DNA of 64,000 nt. Source: Ruoffia halotolerans (GTDB taxonomy: Bacteria > Bacillota > Bacilli > Lactobacillales > Aerococcaceae). The stretch is taken from contig NZ_JACAOA010000004.1 of assembly GCF_014049385.1 (NCBI RefSeq), positions 56,190 to 120,189 on the forward strand, in the 5' to 3' direction. Each line of letters begins with the position of its first letter. Positions within the stretch are counted from its first letter, which is position 1. The translations under genes were made by a program, and so were the position numbers. This document shows, piece after piece, positions 8,598 through 16,618 of the stretch. Under the pieces are notes generated by a model. It was not told the DNA's origin, did no database searches, and saw only the letters and a program-made list of their open reading frames with translations.

Positions 8598-9977
8598 TTA
8601 CATCATGGGTGGTTCGGGCACAAATGAAAGACTTGAGAATTTATTATATTCCTTTTTAAATAATAAACGAACCGTATCTCTTGCACCTGCACGGTTCTTA
8701 GCTAAGATTACCTCAACAGTATTATCAGGCAAATCATCATCTTGAACAGTTTCTTCATCACCTTCTTGTTGGTGATAATCCTCACGGTATAAGAAGGCAA
8801 CGATATCCGCATCTTGCTCAATCGATCCAGACTCACGAATATCACTTAAGATTGGTCGTTTATTCTGACGATGTTCCACACCACGAGATAATTGAGACAG
8901 CGCAATAACAGGAACGCCTAATTCTTTAGCTAATTTCTTCAATTGACGAGAAATCTCAGATACTTCTTGCTGACGACTTTCTCCACCTGATCCCTCGATT
9001 AATTGAAGATAGTCAATCACAATCAGACCTAAATCTGGATTTTCTTGTTTTAATCGTCTACTTTTAGCACGTATTTCAGATACTTTAATCCCTGCTGTAT
9101 CATCAATAAAGATAGGTGCATCTTTAAGTGTGTTTGTAGCCACCGTGAAACTATTCCATTCATCATCAGTTAGTTGTCCTGTACGTAAATTGGATGCATG
9201 GATATTACCTTCCGCACAAATAATACGGTTTACTAAGTCTAATGCCCCCATCTCTAGTGAGAATATTACGACAGGTATTTTAGATTTAGTGGCAACGTTT
9301 TGGGCAATATTTAAAGCAAAGGCTGTTTTACCTACTGATGGTCTCGCAGCTAGAATAATTAATTGGTCTGGCTGGAAACCACTTGTTAATTTATCTAAGT
9401 CTATATAACCTGTTGGTAAGCCAACAACATCTCTTTTCTCTTCCGATAATCGAACTATGTTCTCAAATGCATCTGAAATTAGCGATCGTATAGAGACGGG
9501 TCCGTCATTATTCTTACCTTCACCAATTGATAAGATAAGTTTTTCACTTTTTTCTATGATATTAGCAATCTCATCACCTTCTTCATAGGCTGTCTGGCTT
9601 ATTTGTGTACTAGCTGAGATTAAACTACGTAAAATTGATTTATCTTTTACTATTTTTGCATAATGGTCCACGTTCACCGCTGTCGGTGCAGTTTGTGTTA
9701 ACTCAATTATATAATCATGGCCGCCGATATTTTCGATTTCACCATAGCTTGTTAATCGATCAATTAAAGTGATGGCATCAAGTTCATAATCAGGTGAATC
9801 GAAGATATTTGCCATCGCATTAAAGATAATACGATGTTTACGTAAATAAAAGTCATCTTCCTCAATAATTGATTGAACCGTTCCTACTTTAATAGGATTG
9901 ATGAGTAAAGCGCCGAGCACAGATTGTTCAGCTTCTATATTATATGGTAGTTGTCTATCCATTGGGTTATTTTCCAA
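8598..9977 (-). CDS. dnaB: Replicative DNA helicase DnaB (DnaC in Bacillus nomenclature)
   Basis: Hexameric 5'-3' helicase of the replication fork. It has the N-terminal primase-interacting domain (about residues 10-110) and a RecA-like C-terminal ATPase domain with Walker A ARPSVGKTAF, Walker B LIVIDYLQLI and the SDIRESGSIEQDAD segment. I choose a TTG start (protein LENNPMDRQL, 459 residues) because AGAAGGTG stands 5 nt before it; the upstream in-frame ATG at 9998 has no ribosome binding site and would add seven residues. The gene sits downstream of rplI but behind the terminator at 10141-10182, so it probably has its own promoter; a DnaA box lies in that gap. Confidence 0.95.
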   Translation of the reverse strand: MENNPMDRQLPYNIEAEQSVLGALLINPIKVGTVQSIIEEDDFYLRKHRIIFNAMANIFDSPDYELDAITLIDRLTSYGEIENIGGHDYIIELTQTAPTAVNVDHYAKIVKDKSILRSLISASTQISQTAYEEGDEIANIIEKSEKLILSIGEGKNNDGPVSIRSLISDAFENIVRLSEEKRDVVGLPTGYIDLDKLTSGFQPDQLIILAARPSVGKTAFALNIAQNVATKSKIPVVIFSLEMGALDLVNRIICAEGNIHASNLRTGQLTDDEWNSFTVATNTLKDAPIFIDDTAGIKVSEIRAKSRRLKQENPDLGLIVIDYLQLIEGSGGESRQQEVSEISRQLKKLAKELGVPVIALSQLSRGVEHRQNKRPILSDIRESGSIEQDADIVAFLYREDYHQQEGDEETVQDDDLPDNTVEVILAKNRAGARDTVRLLFKKEYNKFSSLSFVPEPPMM

Positions 9978-10079
9978 CGGTTCACCTTCTTTCTTCATTT
10001 CTTTATTCTACTCGATTCACTCTTAAATACAAGTATATAAATCATACCAAATTTTGAGCCTTTTTCATAGGTATGAACA

Positions 10080-10088
10080 TGTTGATAA
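10080..10088 (-). other. DnaA box upstream of dnaB
   Basis: TTATCAACA on the minus strand is a common variant of TTATCCACA, identical to two boxes in the oriC cluster at 25.7 kb. It is a single site about 100 nt before the dnaB start. Confidence 0.5.
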
Positions 10089-10140
10089 CTTTTCTTTAAT
10101 TGATTTATTTTATCTACATGTTTATAATATTTCCCAATAA

Positions 10141-10182
10141 AAAAGTGTATTCATTGGGTTGAATACCAATGAATACACTTTT
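10141..10182 (-). terminator. rplI terminator
   Basis: A perfect 17-bp stem, AAAAGTGTATTCATTGG with CCAATGAATACACTTTT, with an 8-nt loop, followed on the minus strand by TTATT. It is strong and could work in both directions. Confidence 0.92.
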
Positions 10183-10208
10183 GAAATAATAAATTGTTTC
10201 AGATAAAA

Positions 10209-10661
10209 TTATTGTTCAACGATATGTACTTTAATATCTGCTGTGACTTCACTATGAAGTTTCACTGGAACTTTGTAACGACCTAAAGAGTTAAGATTTT
10301 CACCTAATTGAATTTTACGGCGATCAACTTCGATGTTATATTGCTTTTCAAGCTCTTCTGCTATTTGTTTAGAAGGGATAGTACCGAATAATCGACCATC
10401 TTCTCCTGTTTTAGCAGCAATTGTAACAACAGTTCCTTCTTTTTCAATCGCTTCTTTAGTTTCTTTAGATTCAGCTAGTTCTTCTTTAGCTAGTCTAGCT
10501 TCAGCTTCTTTTTTAGATTTTAACTGATTTAAAGCTGCACCATCCGCTACTTTAGCTAAATTGTTCTTGATTAGATAATTACGTCCGTAACCATCTGATA
10601 CTTCAATCACATCACCTTTTTTACCTTGTTTCTTAACATCTTTTAATAGAATTACTTTCAT
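10209..10661 (-). CDS. rplI: 50S ribosomal protein L9
   Basis: The large-subunit protein that spans the L1 stalk base. It has 150 residues, the usual length. The N-terminal rRNA-binding domain carries MKVILLKDVKKQGKKGD and GYGRNYLIKN, then a long charged helix (about 40-75), then the C-terminal domain with GRLFGTIPSKQIAEEL. The start has AAGGAGG 7 nt upstream. It follows gdpP by 12 nt, so the two are co-transcribed as in other Firmicutes. Confidence 0.97.
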   Translation of the reverse strand: MKVILLKDVKKQGKKGDVIEVSDGYGRNYLIKNNLAKVADGAALNQLKSKKEAEARLAKEELAESKETKEAIEKEGTVVTIAAKTGEDGRLFGTIPSKQIAEELEKQYNIEVDRRKIQLGENLNSLGRYKVPVKLHSEVTADIKVHIVEQ

Positions 10662-10673
10662 TTAAAGTCCTCC

Positions 10674-12677
10674 TTATTCTTTATTTATTTCTTCTGATAA
10701 TTGAATGTAGACCTCTTCAGTCGTTTTATCTTCAATTTGCGTTGCAGCATTTGATAAATGACCTCCGCCTCCTAATCTTTCCATGATCGTTTGTACGTTG
10801 ATACTTCCTAAGCTTCGTGCACTAATCCCTACAACAGAATCACTTCTACGGTAGATAACAAAAGAAGCCTCCACACCTTTAACGTCTAATAATACATCAG
10901 CAGTTTGTGATGCAGTTATATTATCAAAGACTTCTTCATCAGGTCCAATGATGACCGCAAAGCCTTCTTTAACAAATTTTGTATTCTCTATGAGCTTATT
11001 TCGCTCTATCAAATTAGATAAATCTTCTTTGAGCAATCGTTGGATCTGAACTCGGTCAGCACCCCGCGATTTTAAATAACTTGCAACATCGAAAGTTCTA
11101 GAACCCGTTCGAGATGAGAAGTTATTCGTATCTACAATTACCCCAGCAAGTAATGCTGTTGCCTCAAACTTGTTTAAAGCTTCATTCGTATTACGCATAT
11201 TAATGAAAAATTCAGTAATCAACTCTGACGTTGATGAAGCATAGGGTTCAATATATGTAAGAACCGTTTGCTCTGGGAATTCTTCTCCACGGCGGTGATG
11301 GTCAATAATAACCACATCATGTCCATTGATTATCTCTTCAGCTTCACTTAATGATGGACGATGATGATCGACCAAAATCATTAATGTTTCGTCTGTTGTA
11401 AATTTCTCAGCTTCTTCTTTATTTACGAAGATATCTTCATCCCATAAATATCGAGCTTGATCTAAAGCCAATAGCTGTCGAATATCTTGGTTAAACTCAT
11501 CTTCATTAATAAGAATATGAGCCGGAACCCCAAATGATCTTACAATCTTATAAATACCTATTGCAGAGCCCATAGAATCCATATCGGGGGTTTTATGGCC
11601 AGATATGAGTATTTGTTCTGCTTGTTGTATTGACGTGCGTAAGGCTTGAAAAACAAGACGTGATTTTATGTTTGTACGTTTCTCTGTAGGATTTGTCTTA
11701 CCACCATAAAACCTTGCTTTACCAGACTGCGATCGAACAACAATTTGGTCGCCACCGCGTCCAAGTGCTAAATCTAAGTTAAGTTGTGCTTGGTCTGATA
11801 AGTCATCTATACGATAACTTGGTGAATCTGGATAAGATACGCCAATACTAATTGATAATGGCATATTTCTTAAGGAATTGCGTTCACGCATCTCATCGAA
11901 AAACTTAAATTTATCTTTCTCAAGTTTATCAAGCACATATTGGTTTAGAAGTAGAATAAATTTTTCCTCATTGATCCGTTTAGTAAAAATGCCATAGGAT
12001 TCAGCCCATTCATTGATATCATTCAATATAATAGAGTCAAAATTGGTTGCCTGTTGATCATCGAGTGTTTCCACAATCTCGTTATAATCATCCAAGAAAA
12101 GATAACCGAATACAACTTGATCGAATTTCTTCTGTTCTCGAATCAACACTTCATCTGTTACATCAATCATATATAATGCTTTCACATCTGTTTGGTGTAA
12201 TACACGGTAATACCGGTCCATAAAAGGAACCGTATGCCAATGTTTATCAGATTCAATTGCTACCATTTTGTCAAACTCTTTATTTATAGATACTAGTGGT
12301 TCTCCAAGTAACTCTTGTGATCCAAACAAATGTTGCATCGCTGGATTGACCCACTTAATGCGATGATTAGAATCTTGACCATATAATAGGATTCCAATAG
12401 GAGAGCGGTACATTGCATCTTCCTGCGCACCTCGTACTGATTGAGAGAGGCGACTCGCCATTGTACTTAAGTTACGAATAAAGTTTTCATAATTAAACAC
12501 AAAAAATACGACAACTGCAATTAGTAGTATAAAAAGCATTACACCGATTTCCCAGCGTAACATTAATGCAGCGAGCATAATAATTGTATATAAAATGACT
12601 AAACTATAAATTTGCCAACTAATATCTAATGAATGAAATTGTTCAAAGAATACTTTAAGTCTTTCTTTATTAAACAT
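10674..12677 (-). CDS. gdpP: Cyclic-di-AMP phosphodiesterase GdpP
   Basis: Hydrolyses c-di-AMP and so tunes turgor, wall stress and beta-lactam tolerance. The 667-residue protein has two N-terminal membrane helices (about 17-55), a PAS-like domain with YRSPIGILLYGQDS, a degenerate GGDEF domain (SIGVSYPDSP) and a DHH domain with GHKTPDMDSMGS, LVDHHRPS and VIIDHHRRG. The C-terminal DHHA1 domain has RLGGGGHLSNAAT. All active-site Asp/His motifs are present. GAGGTG precedes the ATG. It is the first gene of the gdpP-rplI pair, with a degenerate parS-like site just upstream. Confidence 0.96.
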   Translation of the reverse strand: MFNKERLKVFFEQFHSLDISWQIYSLVILYTIIMLAALMLRWEIGVMLFILLIAVVVFFVFNYENFIRNLSTMASRLSQSVRGAQEDAMYRSPIGILLYGQDSNHRIKWVNPAMQHLFGSQELLGEPLVSINKEFDKMVAIESDKHWHTVPFMDRYYRVLHQTDVKALYMIDVTDEVLIREQKKFDQVVFGYLFLDDYNEIVETLDDQQATNFDSIILNDINEWAESYGIFTKRINEEKFILLLNQYVLDKLEKDKFKFFDEMRERNSLRNMPLSISIGVSYPDSPSYRIDDLSDQAQLNLDLALGRGGDQIVVRSQSGKARFYGGKTNPTEKRTNIKSRLVFQALRTSIQQAEQILISGHKTPDMDSMGSAIGIYKIVRSFGVPAHILINEDEFNQDIRQLLALDQARYLWDEDIFVNKEEAEKFTTDETLMILVDHHRPSLSEAEEIINGHDVVIIDHHRRGEEFPEQTVLTYIEPYASSTSELITEFFINMRNTNEALNKFEATALLAGVIVDTNNFSSRTGSRTFDVASYLKSRGADRVQIQRLLKEDLSNLIERNKLIENTKFVKEGFAVIIGPDEEVFDNITASQTADVLLDVKGVEASFVIYRRSDSVVGISARSLGSINVQTIMERLGGGGHLSNAATQIEDKTTEEVYIQLSEEINKE

Positions 12678-12778
12678 ATTTCACCTCATCTAATTAATAA
12701 TATACTAAGTATTTTAACATAATCCATGTTCCAATGCTATTGTTCCGAAGTTTACTAACTTTTTAGAAACTTGTCAAA

Positions 12779-12794
12779 AGTTTCATGTGAAACA
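12779..12794. other. Degenerate parS-like site
   Basis: AGTTTCATGTGAAACA has the outer arms of parS, but T replaces C in the central ACGT, and this core matters for ParB. It lies upstream of gdpP, 900 bp from the perfect parS site. Confidence 0.35.
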
Positions 12795-12810
12795 TCTATG
12801 TTATGCGTCA

Positions 12811-12843
12811 AAAAAAGAGAGTAGAACACGAGGTCCTACTCTC
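12811..12843 (-). terminator. rpsF-ssb-rpsR operon terminator
   Basis: GAGAGTAG pairs with CTACTCTC; on the minus strand a run of seven T follows. Confidence 0.88.
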
Positions 12844-12855
12844 AGCTAACTTAAA

Positions 12856-13089
12856 TTAGTCTTTAATTGTAAATGGAATTAGTGCCATAATACGAGTACG
12901 TTTAACTGTTGAAGTTAAAGTACGTTGATGTTTAGCACAAGTACCTGTAACTCGACGAGGTAAAATTTTACCTTTTTCAGATACGAAACGGCTAACTAAA
13001 TCCACGTCTTTATAATCAGGGTGATCAATATGATTTGCACAGAAAAAACATACTTTTTTTCTGCGTCTTCCACCACGACGTTGTCCCAT
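12856..13089 (-). CDS. rpsR: 30S ribosomal protein S18
   Basis: Small-subunit protein that binds the platform as a heterodimer with S6. It has 77 residues with the basic [11 protein letters not shown] start and the conserved [20 protein letters not shown] core. AAGGAGG lies upstream. It is the last gene of rpsF-ssb-rpsR. Confidence 0.97.
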   Translation of the reverse strand: MGQRRGGRRRKKVCFFCANHIDHPDYKDVDLVSRFVSEKGKILPRRVTGTCAKHQRTLTSTVKRTRIMALIPFTIKD

Positions 13090-13130
13090 AGGTGTTATCC
13101 TCCTTTATATTTTAAACGAATGTTGAAAGA

Positions 13131-13682
13131 TTAGAATGGTAAGTCATCTTCAGAGATGTCAACTGGCGTGCCATCTTCCATATTAAATGGTGAGTTACCG
13201 AAACCTCCACTATTGTTATTTGAATTATTGTTTTGATACGATGATTGGTTATTGTTGTAGTTGTTTTGTTGTTTTTGAGTGTTGTTACTGTTATAACTTT
13301 GTCCGCCACCATAACTACTACTGCTATTATTGTTGCTAGTATCCGCAGGTCTTTGTTCTGTAACTGAACGTGGTTCCAATAAATGGAACTGTTCTACCAC
13401 TACTTCAGTAACATAGACACGTTGACCTTGTTGGTTTTCATAATTACGTGTTTGAATACGTCCTTCGATTCCAACTTGAGATCCTTTACGAGTAAAGTTA
13501 GCAAAGTTTTCTGCTGATTTACGCCAGATTACGCAACTAATAAAATCAGCTTCACGCTCACCTTGTTGATTAGTAAAATTGCGATTAACGGCTATGGTAA
13601 AAGTACCTACTGCAATACCCGAAGAAGTAAACTTCAAGTCAACTTCTCGTGTCAAACGTCCCACTAATTGAACTGTGTTCAC
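13131..13682 (-). CDS. ssb: Single-stranded DNA-binding protein
   Basis: Coats single-stranded DNA at forks and recruits repair partners. The OB fold occupies residues 1-105 ([16 protein letters not shown], then SAENFANF). A low-complexity Asn/Gln/Ser/Gly linker follows, and the C-terminal partner-binding tip is [10 protein letters not shown] choose the GTG start because AAGGAGG lies 8 nt before it; the longer frame would begin with a TTG overlapping that site. The protein then has 183 residues. It lies between rpsF and rpsR as in most Firmicutes, with a parS site just upstream. Confidence 0.96.
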   Translation of the reverse strand: MNTVQLVGRLTREVDLKFTSSGIAVGTFTIAVNRNFTNQQGEREADFISCVIWRKSAENFANFTRKGSQVGIEGRIQTRNYENQQGQRVYVTEVVVEQFHLLEPRSVTEQRPADTSNNNSSSSYGGGQSYNSNNTQKQQNNYNNNQSSYQNNNSNNNSGGFGNSPFNMEDGTPVDISEDDLPF

Positions 13683-13702
13683 AATTACATCCTCCTTCAA
13701 AG

Positions 13703-13718
13703 TGTTTCACGTGAAACA
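13703..13718. other. parS site, perfect consensus
   Basis: TGTTTCACGTGAAACA is a fully palindromic 16-mer identical to the canonical ParB/Spo0J centromere site. It lies in the rpsF-ssb gap about 10.4 kb from the unwinding element, as expected for origin-proximal parS. Confidence 0.93.
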
Positions 13719-13720
13719 AA

Positions 13721-14020
13721 TTAAGCTTCTACTTTAGTAATCATAAAACGTAAGATTCCGCGATTGATTGCAGCTAAACGGTCGAATTCGTTGATTCCTG
13801 CAGCATCTGAAGCTTCAGCTATGATTAAATGATAAATTCCTTCTTTATAATCATTAATCTCATATGCTAAGCGACGTTTTGCCCAGTCTTTCGACTCAAC
13901 AATTGTAGTTCCGTTTGCTGTTAAGATACCATCGAAACGTTCTACTAATTCATTTTTCTCGTCTTCGTTTAAGTCAGGACGGATAATATATAAAATTTCG
14001 TATTTTGTTGTTTGGCTCAT
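13721..14020 (-). CDS. rpsF: 30S ribosomal protein S6
   Basis: Small-subunit platform protein that pairs with S18. It has 99 residues with [28 protein letters not shown] and a conserved IL RFMITK-like end. AAAGGAGGTG lies upstream. It is the first gene of rpsF-ssb-rpsR. The leader contains a small hairpin (GAGTAT with ATACTC), but I could not confirm the known S6:S18-binding leader motif. Confidence 0.97.
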   Translation of the reverse strand: MSQTTKYEILYIIRPDLNEDEKNELVERFDGILTANGTTIVESKDWAKRRLAYEINDYKEGIYHLIIAEASDAAGINEFDRLAAINRGILRFMITKVEA

Positions 14021-14102
14021 TTGGCTTGCACCTCCTTTTGGTCTGATGGCCCTAAAAATTTATTAGAGCAAGGAGAGTATAGTTAAATACTCACATTTAT
14101 GA

Positions 14103-14131
14103 ATTATACAATTATCATTATTTGATTACAA
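14103..14131 (-). promoter_or_regulatory. Promoter of rpsF-ssb-rpsR
   Basis: On the minus strand, TTGTAA (14131-14126), a 17-nt spacer and TATAAT (14108-14103) form a near-consensus housekeeping promoter, leaving a leader of about 75 nt. Confidence 0.85.
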
Positions 14132-14214
14132 GCTTTATTTGAAAGTTTTTTATGAGATGTTTTACATTATTTTCATCTTATTTTAATAAAATCCCTTAGT
14201 TTTTATTTGATTTG

Positions 14215-14223
14215 TGATATAAT
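14215..14223 (+). promoter_or_regulatory. Extended -10 promoter of serCA
   Basis: TGATATAAT is an extended -10 (TGN plus TATAAT) about 30 nt before the serC start. The -35 is poor, which extended -10 promoters tolerate. Confidence 0.7.
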
Positions 14224-14256
14224 GCTCATATCATAAATTAAAAAGGAGCGTATGAG

Positions 14257-15357
14257 ATGAATCGCATTTATAATTTCTCTGCAGGACCATCTACACTGCC
14301 GGTTTCAGTATTAGAAGATGTTAGTAAAAACCTAACAAATTACCAAGGGCAAGGCCTATCCGTTATGGAAATGAGTCACCGATCTCCATCCTACATGGAA
14401 ATTCATGCGAATGCTAAGCAATCATTACGCAACTTAATGAATATTCCAGATACTTACGAAATTTTATTTTTACAAGGTGGGGCATCAACTCAGTTTTCAA
14501 GTGTACCATTAAATTTATTAAATCCATCAGGTAAAGCTGACTATATCTTAACAGGAAGTTTCTCTAAAAAAGCTTATAAAGAAGCACTTCGCTACGGTGA
14601 TATTCAAATCGCAGCAAGTTCTGAAGAGGATGATTTTACCTTTATTCCAAATAATGACGCTATTAATGTCCGTCCAGATGCTGATTATGTCCATTTGTGT
14701 TTGAACAATACAATCTATGGTACGCGTTTTAAACCTGAGCAGCTCCCTCAATTTGACAATATTCCTTTAGTCGCTGATATGTCTTCGAATATTCTATCAG
14801 AAGAATATGAAGTCTCAAAATTTGGCTTAATCTATGCTGGTGCTCAGAAAAATATGGGACCTGCGGGTCTAACTGTTGTCATTGTGCGTAAAGACTTAGT
14901 AGGTAAGGCTCAAGATATCACGCCTACAATGCTCGATTATGCGACACAAATTGATAAAGACTCAATGTATAACACACCACCTACTTTCGCTATATATGTT
15001 GCTGTTCAAGTCTTTGCATGGTTAGAAGAGCAAGGTGGTATAAAGGCCATTGAAGCTATCAATAAAGAAAAAGCAGCGAAACTCTATGATTACATTGATC
15101 AAAGTGATTTATATCAAGGTACAGCTCGTAAAGAGAACCGTTCAATAATGAATGTGACTTTTAGAACTCTTTCAGAAGATTTAGATAAAACTTTCGCTAA
15201 AGAAGCCAAAGAAAAAGGTCTATATAACTTGAAGGGACACCGATCAGTCGGTGGCATGCGTGCGAGTATTTATAACGCCATGCCGATGGAAGGTATCGAT
15301 GCACTCATTGAGTTTATGAAGGACTTTGAAAATGAAAATAAGCGAGGTATAAAATGA
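14257..15357 (+). CDS. serC: Phosphoserine aminotransferase
   Basis: PLP enzyme that turns 3-phosphohydroxypyruvate and glutamate into phosphoserine. The 366-residue protein begins with the family signature NFSAGPSTLP. It has the FLQGGAS phosphate-binding stretch and the PLP lysine in YAGAQKNMGPAG (about residue 197). The C-terminal GHRSVGGMRASIYNAMP motif is also typical. AAAAAGGAG lies upstream. Its last codons overlap the serA start by 4 nt, so the two serine-pathway enzymes are translationally coupled. No serB is seen in the window. Confidence 0.97.
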   Translation: MNRIYNFSAGPSTLPVSVLEDVSKNLTNYQGQGLSVMEMSHRSPSYMEIHANAKQSLRNLMNIPDTYEILFLQGGASTQFSSVPLNLLNPSGKADYILTGSFSKKAYKEALRYGDIQIAASSEEDDFTFIPNNDAINVRPDADYVHLCLNNTIYGTRFKPEQLPQFDNIPLVADMSSNILSEEYEVSKFGLIYAGAQKNMGPAGLTVVIVRKDLVGKAQDITPTMLDYATQIDKDSMYNTPPTFAIYVAVQVFAWLEEQGGIKAIEAINKEKAAKLYDYIDQSDLYQGTARKENRSIMNVTFRTLSEDLDKTFAKEAKEKGLYNLKGHRSVGGMRASIYNAMPMEGIDALIEFMKDFENENKRGIK

Positions 15358-16547
15358 GCCATACTGAAAAAAGATTTAAAATTAAAACATTAAATAATAT
15401 TGATGCCTATGCATTAAGTAAGCTAACACACGAATTTACTTTAAATCATAGTGATTCTGAAGTGGATGCCATCATTGTAAGAAGTGCTGATATGCATCAA
15501 ATGGATTTACCAGAGAATTTAAAATTTGTAGGTCGAGCAGGTTCAGGTGTTAACAATATCCCAATCAATGAATTGACTGAGAAGGGGATTGTTGTTGCAA
15601 ATGCACCAGGCGCCAACGCAAACGGTGTGAAAGAGTTAGTTCTGTCTGCTTTGATTATGTCTTCAAGAAACATTGAATCGGCCTTAGAATGGACTCAAAC
15701 GCTCGTAGGAGAGTCTGATATTGGACCAAAAGTTGAAGCAGGTAAAAAGCAATTCGTTGGACCCGAATTAGCCGGTAAAAAAATTGGCGTTATTGGTTTA
15801 GGTGCCATTGGTGTGCTTGTTGCTAATATGTGTTTAGGTTTAGGGATGGATGTCTACGGTTATGACCCATACTTATCGGTTCAACACGCTCTTGGCTTGA
15901 ATCCCTCAACAAAAACTCAATATGATATTGATTATATTATGCAAAACTGTGATTACATCACATTACATATTCCATACAATGACAGTACAAAAAATTATTT
16001 AAATGCCGAATTATTAGCTGAAGCCAAAAAAGGTCAAATCATTATTAACTGTGCCCGTGGTGGTTTAGTGGATTTAAATGCTTTGGAAGACGCAATTAAT
16101 AATGGAAGTATAGGTAAATATGTCGTTGATTTCCCAGATGAAAAAACATTAACTATGAAAAATACGATTAATATCCCCCATCTCGGTGCATCAACGCCTG
16201 AGAGTGAAGCGAATGCAGCAAATATGGTCGTTAATCAAGTGATGGACTACTTAAAAAATGGAAATATTCATCATTCAGTGAATTTCCCAACGATTAATTT
16301 TGGTCCAATCCAAACAGTTTGCCGTATAACGGTGTTACACCGTAATATTCCGAACATGATTGGTCAGATTACTCATGTACTTTCTCAACACAATCTGAAT
16401 ATTAACCGATTAACGAACAAACCTCGCAATGGCTGGGCTTGTACAATGATTGATTTAGACGATGACATCGAAGCAAATGATAAGGTTGCACTAGAAAATA
16501 TCGAAGGCGTCGTTCGTGTTCGACATCTTAAACCGTCAACAAACTAA
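15354..16547 (+). CDS. serA: D-3-phosphoglycerate dehydrogenase with C-terminal ACT domain
   Basis: Oxidises 3-phosphoglycerate to 3-phosphohydroxypyruvate, the committed step of serine synthesis. The protein has 397 residues. The substrate domain carries GRAGSGVNNIP. The NAD-binding Rossmann segment is GLGAIGVLVANMCLGLG, with YGYDP at the strand end. The catalytic region has NCARGGLVD and an IPHLGASTPES motif supplying the active-site His. The last 75 residues (ITVLHRNIPNMIGQITHVLS) form an ACT domain, usually the serine feedback site. The start ATGA overlaps the serC stop. Confidence 0.96.
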   Translation: MSHTEKRFKIKTLNNIDAYALSKLTHEFTLNHSDSEVDAIIVRSADMHQMDLPENLKFVGRAGSGVNNIPINELTEKGIVVANAPGANANGVKELVLSALIMSSRNIESALEWTQTLVGESDIGPKVEAGKKQFVGPELAGKKIGVIGLGAIGVLVANMCLGLGMDVYGYDPYLSVQHALGLNPSTKTQYDIDYIMQNCDYITLHIPYNDSTKNYLNAELLAEAKKGQIIINCARGGLVDLNALEDAINNGSIGKYVVDFPDEKTLTMKNTINIPHLGASTPESEANAANMVVNQVMDYLKNGNIHHSVNFPTINFGPIQTVCRITVLHRNIPNMIGQITHVLSQHNLNINRLTNKPRNGWACTMIDLDDDIEANDKVALENIEGVVRVRHLKPSTN

Positions 16548-16567
16548 GATAATTTAACAAATAAAAA

Positions 16568-16606
16568 AAGCGATAAGCTCATCAAATGATGAAAGCTTGT
16601 CGCTTC
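16568..16606. terminator. Bidirectional terminator between serA and gyrA
   Basis: AAGCGATAAGCT pairs with AGCTTGTCGCTT (one mismatch), flanked by A-rich and T-rich ends. It serves the two convergent genes. Confidence 0.8.
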
Positions 16607-16618
16607 TTTGTTCATTTT

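Noticed and set aside
14021..14102. S6:S18 ribosomal leader motif upstream of rpsF
   Set aside because: A small hairpin is present but I could not place the conserved motif by eye; a covariance search would decide.
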